Assembly (NCBI GenBank): GCA_021154065.1
Contig: JAJKJG010000154.1
Location: forward strand, 1-6,285
Direction of reading: 5' to 3'
DNA from: Methylobacterium sp.
Lineage (GTDB): Bacteria; Pseudomonadota; Alphaproteobacteria; Rhizobiales; Beijerinckiaceae
DNA length: 6,285 nucleotides
Made by a program: the position numbers and the translations under genes. Numbering within the stretch: position 1 is the first letter of the stretch; every line of letters begins with the position of its first letter. This document shows positions 1-6,285 of the stretch, piece after piece. Under the pieces are notes generated by a model. It had not been told where the DNA came from, did no database searches, and worked only from the letters and a program-made list of their open reading frames with translations.

Positions 1-194
1 GCCATCCAGCCGCTGACCGGCACGAAGATCGCGAGGCTGACGAGATAGGAGGTCACCGCGAGCTTCAGCGCCACCGGGTCTTCGTTCAGGCTTTCGGCGA
101 TCGCCGGAAGCGAGGTCGCGATGACCGTCGAATCGGTGTTCTCCATGAACAGCGCGGTCGCGACGATGAGCGGGACGAGGCGGGTGCGGTTCAT
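1..194 (-). CDS. MFS transporter, DHA2 (EmrB/QacA-like) drug-efflux type, N-terminal part
   Basis: The reverse strand from the ATG at 194-192 reads 64 open codons and runs off the left edge. The protein begins MNRTRLVPLIVATALFMENT and continues with DSTVIATSLPAIAESL. The motif around D21 at the end of a first membrane helix (about residues 7-28), with the LPAIA that follows, is characteristic of the 14-helix DHA2 branch of the major facilitator superfamily. These are inner-membrane proton antiporters that export drugs or other small molecules. A second hydrophobic stretch starts near residue 45 (VTSYLVSLAIFVPVSGWM), the expected start of helix 2 with its VSG(W) ending. The substrate cannot be told from this fragment. 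The start is the only in-frame ATG before the conserved motif; the Shine-Dalgarno is weak (GATAGAG a few bases upstream). It is divergent from the broken gene at 268. Confidence 0.85.
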   Translation of the reverse strand, partial: MNRTRLVPLIVATALFMENTDSTVIATSLPAIAESLNEDPVALKLAVTSYLVSLAIFVPVSGWM

Positions 195-267
195 GAGCGC
201 TCTATCTTTTCAACGTGGGGATGTCGCGCCATGATGCTTGGATCGAAGGCTCCTAACTGTGGTTTTT
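195..267. other. Divergent intergenic region
   Basis: These 73 bases separate the divergent starts of the MFS gene and the LprI-like pseudogene, and are less GC-rich than the flanking core genes (for example tctatctttt at 201-210 and gtggttttta at 259-268). Promoters for both genes should lie here, but I see no convincing -35/-10 pair or operator palindrome. Confidence 0.4.
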
Positions 268-1000
268 ATGAGCATGGCTCGCTCTCGGTCCATTCGGGTT
301 GTGTCGGGTATCGCGCTTTTGACCTCCTTCCCGGTCTATGCCCAAAGTCCCAGCTTCGATTGTTCCAGGGCACGACTAGCTGATGAAGTTCAGATCTGCT
401 CGGACGTGCGCCTTCAGAGCTCGACCAAGCCGCGTCTATTGCGTTCGAGCAAGCCAAGCGGACGTCCGGCTCTCGGCGGGTAGTCCCGGTCGCGCGAGCT
501 TTGATCGCGACCCGGAACCTTTGCGGCGCTAACCTAGCCTGCATCCTCGACGCTCAGATTGGGATGATCGAGCGATACCGAGAATTCGGGGCGAGGGTTG
601 GCGTGCCTCCATGGGCGAGAAGCTACAGGGCGGAACTGGTCGCCCGGCGCACTCCTGGAGCGAGAAGCTCCGGCTTGCCGAGGCATATCGGGGAATGCGT
701 TCCACGGTCATCGCCGGCATCTCGGATCGCTTTGGCGAGGCGATCGATACCCCTGGCGAAAATGGATTCGATACCGGAAGTGCCGTCAACTTCGCGAACG
801 GTGGATATCAGGTCTCCTATACAAAGGTACCGGCGCTCGTTCGCTCTCGGATCGGGGATAAGGTGCTGATGTGCCTCGTTTCACTCCCCAGAGATTGTCC
901 TCCCGGTGACGACAGAGGGAGGGTTTACACGACCACAAACCTCAGGACCGAGGAATCGTGGTCGATGCCAGATGCACAGCATAGTTGCGGCGGCGCCTGA
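268..1000 (+). pseudogene. Secreted cysteine-rich LprI/DUF1311-like protein, broken by two frameshifts
   Basis: Three reading frames join into one plausible protein. Segment 1 (268 to about 414) gives a signal peptide, MSMARSRSIRVVSGIALL to VYA|Q with cleavage after A25, then SFDCSRA..EVQICSDVRL, the typical start of an LprI/DUF1311-like domain. Segment 2 (about 415-698) continues ELDQAASIAFEQAKR, then NLCGANLACILDAQI and IERYREFGARV. Segment 3 (about 699-1000) gives IAGISDRFGEAID, NGGYQVSY, MCLVSLPRDCPPGDDRGR and ends in HSCGGA at a TGA. Each junction fits a one-base deletion: restoring a base after 414 gives R-L-A-E-L-D-Q, and one near 699 gives G-E-C-x-S-T-V-I. With both restored the length is a multiple of three (244 residues). 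Eight cysteines and a signal peptide suggest a disulfide-bonded periplasmic protein. Its function is unknown; a lysozyme-inhibitor-like role is only a family guess. GC content and codon use are less biased than in guaB. A TTG at 238 is an alternative start, without a better ribosome site. Confidence 0.72.
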
Positions 1001-1010
1001 CAGCACCTGA

Positions 1011-2636
<1,626 letters not shown>

Positions 2637-2646
2637 TCCCGAGCGG

Positions 2647-3437
2647 TCAATCGATGCGGTATCGAATTTCCGCCTGGTCCTCAGGCCGGCCGGGGCGGGC
2701 GACGCCGTTTTCCTTCACCTGCGCGACCAGTTGCCACTGAGTCCGATCCCACCCGAAGGGCGGGGCGGCCGGCAGGTCGATGCGGAAGACGCGCTCGGGC
2801 TCGCCCGGGATTTGCAGGACGATGCGTCGGTCGGTCGTCCGCGCGCGCAGCGGCGCCAAGCCCATGATGACCGGCCGGTCGCCCTCGTCCTGCCGCAGCC
2901 ATTCCGGCGACAGCCAGCGCGCGCCGAAGATCGCCGGGCTCTCCAGAACCGGCGTCGAAAGCGTGTCATGACGATGCCATCCTTGTTCTCCGGAACCCTC
3001 GTCCCGGCGGGGAGGCGCAGCTCGAAGGCGACATGCGGGTAGGATGAGGTTGTACCTCGCCTTGTAGAGCTCCATGCGGACGGCGTTCGCCGCCCACGCC
3101 GTCCCGCCGAGGCCGAGGATGATGGCGAGCGCGGCCGCGGTCCCGCGCATCAGCTCGCGGCGGGTCCGGCAGCGGCCCGACGCCCGCAGCGCGAACCAGA
3201 TCGCGGCGACATGCAGACGGCGCCGAGCGCCGGTCCGACGATGACGAGACCGGTCAGGAACCGGTCGAACTCGGTGCCGAACCAGGCGAAGGTCACGAGC
3301 AGGGTGCCGGCCATGTTGCCGAGCAGCGCCCAGCCGAGGCCGAAGGCGCTGAGGCCCAAGAGCGCGATGCCGATCAGGAACACGAGCAGACCCCAGGGTT
3401 CACCAGTCCGCCGGACTACGCCCGGCGCTGCAGCCAT
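2647..3437 (-). pseudogene. Unrecognised polytopic membrane protein, broken by three frameshifts
   Basis: Read from the ATG at 3437-3435, the frame gives MAAAPGVVRRTGEPWG, then hydrophobic helices (LLVFLIGIALLGLSAFGLGW, then TLLVTFAWFG and GLVIVGPALGA). Near 3217 it must change frame by a one-base deletion to continue LHVAAIWFALRASGR and then MRGTAAALAIILGLGGTAW. An extra base at 3036 leads into HVAFELRLPAGTRVPENKDG. A missing base near 2965 returns to TLSTPVLESPAIFGARW and on to the stop at 2649-2647. With these three corrections the length is a multiple of three (263 residues): three or four membrane helices followed by a soluble C-terminal half. The ATG at 3150, which makes the second half look like a separate signal-peptide protein, is then internal. 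I do not recognise the family and assign no function. The gene is convergent with guaB and divergent from the MAPEG-like gene. Two separate overlapping genes remain the alternative. Confidence 0.6.
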
Positions 3438-3514
3438 GATGTTTGCCGCCGCACATGCGGGCGTTGCCTTCGCGGGCGCTCCGGGCCAAGGTCCGCCGCG
3501 CTTCCGGAGCCCTC
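3438..3514. other. Divergent intergenic region
   Basis: This 77-base spacer lies between the minus-strand membrane protein and the MAPEG-like gene. It must hold the 5' signals for both, but apart from GGAG at 3506-3509 I see no recognisable promoter or operator. Confidence 0.35.
3506..3509 (+). promoter_or_regulatory. Ribosome binding site of the MAPEG-like gene
   Basis: GGAG is placed five bases before the ATG at 3515. It supports MSFPAILLPLFVQ as the true N-terminus, so the following TGA is a genuine interruption of a real gene and not a sign that translation starts downstream. Confidence 0.7.
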
Positions 3515-3946
3515 ATGTCCTTCCCCGCCATCCTCTTGCCGCTCTTCGTCCAGGTGTTTCTGACCTTTGCCCTCCTGATCTGGATGGCGGTTGCGCGGTG
3601 ACGCGCGCTGCGCGGCGGCGAGGTTCGCCCGGCCGACATCGCGCTGCGGCAGCGAGCTTGGCCGGCGCGCGCCGAGCAGGTCGGCAACGCCTTCGCGAAC
3701 CAGCTCGAGCTGCCGCTCCTGTTCTATGTGCTCGTGATCCTGGCGCTCATCACGCGCAAGGCCGATTTCCTGTTCGTGGTGATGAGCTGGATGTTCGTTG
3801 CGACGCGGCTCTTCCACGCCTTCGTCCACACCGGCTCGAACGTGGTGCGGATCCGCGGCGGCGCCTTCGCAGTCGGCGCCATCATCCTCATCGTCATGTG
3901 GATCATCTTCGCCGTGCGCATCCTCTTTGCCGGCATGCCGGGCTGA
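3515..3946 (+). pseudogene. MAPEG-family membrane protein, interrupted by an in-frame TGA
   Basis: The frame from ATG 3515 gives MSFPAILLPLFVQVFLTFALLIWMAVAR. It then meets TGA at 3599-3601 (codon 29) and continues in the same frame with RALRGGEVRPADIALRQRAW. After that come QVGNAFANQLELPLLFYVL, the characteristic MAPEG segment with its N-Q-x-E-L-P motif, then VMSWMFVATRLFHAFVHTGSN and a last membrane helix ending at the TGA at 3944-3946. Four hydrophobic helices and 143 codons fit the family. MAPEG proteins are small inner-membrane proteins related to microsomal glutathione transferases; the role of the bacterial relatives is mostly unknown. One substitution, for example in CGA, GGA or TGG, would create this stop. 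An in-frame start after the stop (GTG or ATG near 3728) could make only the C-terminal half. The stop overlaps the rsmB start by one base (TGATG), so the two were translationally coupled. Confidence 0.8.
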
Positions 3947-5280
3947 TGACGCCGGCGGCCCGCCTCTCCGCGGCGATCGAGGTCTTCTCCGATATCGAGG
4001 CGCGCCGCCGGCCCGCGGCCGACGCCCTGAAGGATTGGGGCCTGGCGCACCGCTTCGCCGGCTCGAAGGACCGCGCCGCCATCGCGAGCCTCGTCTACGA
4101 CGCCTTGCGCCGGAAGGCTTCCGCGGCGTGGATCATGGGCGAGGCGAGCCCGCGGGGCGTTCTCCTCGGCATGCTGAAGCTCCAGCGCGGGCTCGGCCTC
4201 GACGCGGTCGCCGCGCTATGCTCGGGCGAGCGCTTCGCGCCGGCGCCGCTCAAGGAGGAGGAGCGCAGCCGGCTTTCGACCGGCACGCTTGACGCCGCGC
4301 CGGCGCATGTCGCGGGCGATTTTCCCGAGTGGATCGACAGCTCGCTGGCGCGCAACTTCGGCGACGACCGCGTGCCGGAAATGCAGGCGCTCGCCACCCG
4401 CGCCCCCCTCGACATCCGGACGAACACGCTCAAGGCGACGCGGGAGCAGGTGCAGGACGGGCTCGCGCATCTTGCGCCGGTGTGGACGCCGCACTCGCCG
4501 GTCGGCCTGCGCGTCGCGCTCGGCGAGGACGGGCGCGGGCCGGCGCTGCACAGCGAGCCGGAGTTCCTCAAGGGCTGGTTCGAGATCCAGGACGAGGGCT
4601 CGCAGCTCGCGGCGCTCCTGACCGCCGTGAAGCCCGGCGAGCAGGTCGTCGACCTCTGCGCCGGCGCCGGCGGCAAGACGCTCGCGATGGCGGCCCTGAT
4701 GGCGAACAAGGGCCAGATCCACGCGACCGACACGGACGCGCGCCGCTAGGCGCCGATCCACGGGCGCCTGGCCCGGGACGGAGCCCGCAACGTCCAGGTC
4801 CGAACGCCGCGCGGCCGCGCCGACCCAGTCGCCGATCTCGACGGCACCGCTGATTGCGTGCTCGTCGACGCGCCCTGCACCGGCTCCGGCACGTGGCGCC
4901 GCAACCCGGATTCGAAATGGCGCCTGCGCCCCGGCAGCCTCGAGGTCCGCCGCAAGGAGCAGGACGCGGTCCTCGACCGCGCCGCGCGGCTGGTGCGCCC
5001 CGGCGGCCGCATCGTCTACGTCACCTGCTCGGTGCTGCCGGAGGAGAACGACGACGCGGTCGAGCGTTTCCTCGGCGCGCATGCGGGCTTCGCGGCCGCC
5101 GATCCGGCGGGGCTGCTGCTGCAGGCGGAGTTAGGCGCGCTGCAGGACAAGGTCCGGGCCACAAGGCGGGGGCTGCAGATGTCCCCCCGCCTCACCGGCA
5201 CCGACGGCTTCTTCGTCGCTGCTTTGCACCGGTCGGCGCTCCTAGGAGGAGCCGCATCGGACCGGACGGAGGTCTTCTAA
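3946..5280 (+). pseudogene. rsmB: 16S rRNA m5C methyltransferase RsmB (NOL1/NOP2/sun family), interrupted by an in-frame TAG
   Basis: The frame from ATG 3946 is open for 267 codons, hits TAG at 4747-4749, and then continues in the same frame to TAA at 5278-5280, 444 codons in all (E. coli RsmB has 429 residues). RsmB uses S-adenosylmethionine to methylate a cytosine (E. coli position 967) of 16S rRNA. The N-terminal third holds the NusB-like RNA-binding region. Next come IRTNTLKATREQV, the substrate-side FEIQDEGSQLAALL, and SAM motif I VVDLCAGAGGKTLAMAAL with D236. After the stop lie motif IV DAPCTGSGTWRRNPD with C311 and motif VI VYVTCSVLPEEN with C361, the two cysteines of the catalytic cycle. 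A product ending at codon 268 would lack both and should be inactive. The residue lost at the stop is probably leucine (TTG or CTG), as in related R-R-L-A-P contexts. The last 17 or so residues after DGFFVAAL look longer than usual. Confidence 0.9.
5238..5252. repeat. Short inverted repeat in the 3' end of rsmB
   Basis: GCTCCT at 5238-5243 and AGGAGC at 5247-5252 form a 6-bp perfect stem with a 3-base loop. It lies inside the unusual C-terminal tail of the rsmB frame, 63 bases before the antitoxin start. No T-run follows, so it is a poor terminator; it may be chance. Confidence 0.25.
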
Positions 5281-5301
5281 GTTGTTATATTGCAGAGAAA
5301 C

Positions 5302-5305
5302 AGGA
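5302..5305 (+). promoter_or_regulatory. Ribosome binding site of the antitoxin gene
   Basis: AGGA is nine bases before ATG 5315. The stretch 5278-5300 ahead of it (around TTGTTATATTG) is AT-rich in an otherwise GC-rich region and contains TATATT at 5286-5291, a possible -10 element; no clear -35 box is seen. Confidence 0.45.
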
Positions 5306-5314
5306 TTGGATCCG

Positions 5315-5548
5315 ATGGGCGACATGACCATCCGCGGGATCGACGACGAAACGCTGGCGCGGCTGCGGAGCGAAGCGCGCGAACGGGGCGTCAGCACCGA
5401 AGAGCTCGCGTGCGAGATCCTGCGCCTGGGAACGGCCCTCGCGAGCCCCGATCGAACCGCCGTGCCCCGCGCAATTCTTGCCAGCCAGCCGAACCTATCG
5501 CCGATCTCGTCGGTCGAGCTGTTGCGGCGAATTCGTGACGAGGGATGA
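5315..5548 (+). CDS. Ribbon-helix-helix (FitA/VapB-type) antitoxin, without an adjacent toxin
   Basis: The 77-residue protein begins MGDMTIRGIDDETLARLR, continues SEARERGVSTEELACEILRLG, and ends SSVELLRRIRDEG. A short beta strand (TIRGID) followed by two helices, one carrying the L-R-S-E-A surface and one the S-T-E-E-L-A start, is the Arc/MetJ ribbon-helix-helix fold of FitA-like antitoxins, which bind DNA as dimers and repress their own operon. The charged C-terminal helix is the part that normally blocks a PIN-domain RNase toxin. No PIN gene follows: guaA starts only 45 bases after the stop, and nothing upstream or on the other strand resembles a toxin. The start at 5315 is chosen for its Shine-Dalgarno and family length; ATG 5324 and TTG 5282 are alternatives. 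It sits between rsmB and guaA, 34 bases after the rsmB stop, and is fully open. Confidence 0.78.
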   Translation: MGDMTIRGIDDETLARLRSEARERGVSTEELACEILRLGTALASPDRTAVPRAILASQPNLSPISSVELLRRIRDEG

Positions 5549-5552
5549 AGAG

Positions 5553-5573
5553 GGCGACGCCTCGTCCGTCGCC
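5553..5573 (+). other. Perfect 7-bp hairpin between the antitoxin gene and guaA
   Basis: GGCGACG at 5553-5559 and CGTCGCC at 5567-5573 are exact reverse complements around a 7-base loop (CCTCGTC). An alternative stem pairs GACG 5556-5559 with CGTC 5563-5566, so the element can fold in two exclusive ways. It begins five bases after the antitoxin stop and ends 20 bases before the guaA ATG. No U-tract follows, so it is not a standard intrinsic terminator; it could be an attenuator, an mRNA-end stabiliser, or a repressor site read as a DNA palindrome. Confidence 0.45.
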
Positions 5574-5583
5574 TGATTGCGCC

Positions 5584-5587
5584 AGGG
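5584..5587 (+). promoter_or_regulatory. Ribosome binding site of guaA
   Basis: AGGG at 5584-5587 is six bases before ATG 5594, with a second AGG at 5589-5591 too close to the start. The in-frame ATG at 5612 has no such element, so 5594 is preferred, although 5612 would give a terminus nearer to the usual GuaA length. Confidence 0.55.
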
Positions 5588-5593
5588 TAGGCT

Positions 5594-6285
5594 ATGGCCT
5601 ATCGACCCGCCATGACGCAGGCCCCTGACTCAACCAAGCACGACAAGATCCTCATCGTCGATTTCGGCTCGCAGGTGACGCAGCTCATCGCGCGGCGGGT
5701 GCGGGAGGAGGGGGTCTATTCCGAGATCGTGCCGTTCCAGTCGGCGGAAAAAGCCTTCCGCGAGATGAAGCCGAAGGGCGTCATCCTGTCCGGCGGCCCG
5801 GCCTCGGTGACCGAGGCGGTCTCGCCCCGCGCGCCGCAGGACATCTTCGGCGCCGGCGTGCCGGTGCTCGGCATCTGCTACGGCGAGCAGGCAATGGCCG
5901 CGCAGCTCGGCGGCGAGGTCGAGGGCGGCCATCACCGCGAGTTCGGCCGGGCCGAGGTCGAGGTCGTCTCCGAAAGCCCGCTGTTCGAGGGCGTGTGGCG
6001 AAAAGGCGAGCGCTATCCGGTGTGGATGAGCCACGGCGACCGCGTGACCCGGCTGCCGGCGGGCTTCGAGGTCATCGGCCGCTCGGAGAACGCACCCTTC
6101 GCCGCCGTCGCCGACGAGACGCGCCACTTCTACGCCGTGCAGTTCCACCCCGAGGTGGTGCACACCCCGCACGGCGCGGCGCTGTTGCGCAACTTCGTCC
6201 GCCGGATCGTCGGCGCGACCGGCGACTGGACCATGAAGGCGTTCCGGGACGAATCCATCGCCCGCATTCGGGCGCAAGTGGGGAA
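5594..6285 (+). CDS. guaA: GMP synthase (glutamine-hydrolysing), N-terminal part
   Basis: The reading frame is open from ATG 5594 to the right edge (230 codons plus two bases) and has no lesion. GuaA aminates XMP to GMP using ATP and glutamine, the step after GuaB. The visible part is the class I glutamine amidotransferase domain: [20 protein letters not shown] near the start, [10 protein letters not shown], the nucleophile elbow GICYGEQAM with C95, WMSHGD, and [10 protein letters not shown] with H185 and E187 completing the Cys-His-Glu triad. After the domain it enters the linker to the ATP pyrophosphatase domain ([11 protein letters not shown]); the synthetase P-loop and dimerisation domain lie outside the window. 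The full protein is usually about 520 residues. It is separated from guaB by three genes and follows the antitoxin gene by 45 bases, so it may be co-transcribed with it. Confidence 0.97.
   Translation, partial: MAYRPAMTQAPDSTKHDKILIVDFGSQVTQLIARRVREEGVYSEIVPFQSAEKAFREMKPKGVILSGGPASVTEAVSPRAPQDIFGAGVPVLGICYGEQAMAAQLGGEVEGGHHREFGRAEVEVVSESPLFEGVWRKGERYPVWMSHGDRVTRLPAGFEVIGRSENAPFAAVADETRHFYAVQFHPEVVHTPHGAALLRNFVRRIVGATGDWTMKAFRDESIARIRAQVG

Noticed and set aside
3211..3945. Upstream in-frame extension of the rsmB frame to an ATG at 3211
   Set aside because: The extension crosses the minus-strand membrane gene and the MAPEG-like gene, has no family similarity, and the true start at 3946 is coupled to the MAPEG-like stop.
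3599..4749. Recoding of the in-frame TGA and TAG (selenocysteine, pyrrolysine or readthrough)
   Set aside because: The two stops are different codons, sit at positions with no catalytic Cys or conserved special residue, and no insertion-element-like structure was recognised downstream; simple mutation or sequence error is more economical.
5544..5627. A 27-codon frame starting inside the antitoxin stop, in the place where a toxin would begin
   Set aside because: It overlaps the start of guaA, has no acidic PIN-type N-terminus (such as a D-T-N motif), and is far too short for a toxin.
5630..6277. A 215-codon open frame on the minus strand opposite guaA
   Set aside because: It is a composition-driven shadow of the clearly recognisable amidotransferase domain; the guaA frame is open throughout.

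Overview
The window is high-GC DNA with strongly G/C-biased third codon positions in its core genes. Protein signatures point to an alphaproteobacterium, most likely of the order Hyphomicrobiales (Rhizobiales). The two anchors are guaB (IMP dehydrogenase, 1143-2636, complete) and guaA (GMP synthase, from 5594, running off the right edge). These are the two consecutive enzymes that convert IMP to XMP and then GMP. As I recall, a guaB ... rsmB ... guaA order with small genes in between is common in this order; no search was possible here.

Layout from left to right. (1) Minus strand, 1-194: the N-terminus of an MFS transporter of the DHA2 drug-efflux type. (2) Plus strand, 268-1000: a secreted, cysteine-rich protein resembling the LprI/DUF1311 group, broken by two single-base deletions and visibly poorer in GC than its surroundings. 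(3) A 142-base spacer with two small inverted repeats and a weak promoter candidate, then guaB behind a good Shine-Dalgarno. (4) Minus strand, 3437-2647: one polytopic membrane protein that looks like two ORFs but reads as a single gene with three frameshifts. (5) Plus strand, 3515-3946: a MAPEG-family membrane protein with an in-frame TGA at codon 29. (6) Plus strand, 3946-5280: rsmB, overlapping the previous gene by one base (TGATG), with an in-frame TAG at codon 268 that removes both catalytic cysteines. (7) 5315-5548: a small ribbon-helix-helix antitoxin with no toxin beside it. (8) A 7-bp perfect hairpin, then guaA.

The most striking property is the distribution of damage. Four neighbouring genes carry seven apparent lesions (four single-base deletions, one single-base insertion, two nonsense codons). 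Meanwhile guaB (1.5 kb), the visible guaA (0.7 kb), the MFS fragment and the antitoxin read cleanly. This fits gene decay around retained purine genes. A draft or error-prone assembly is the main rival explanation and cannot be excluded from the sequence alone. I did not find a convincing new multi-gene system; the orphan antitoxin between rsmB and guaA and the clustered decay are the points worth following.
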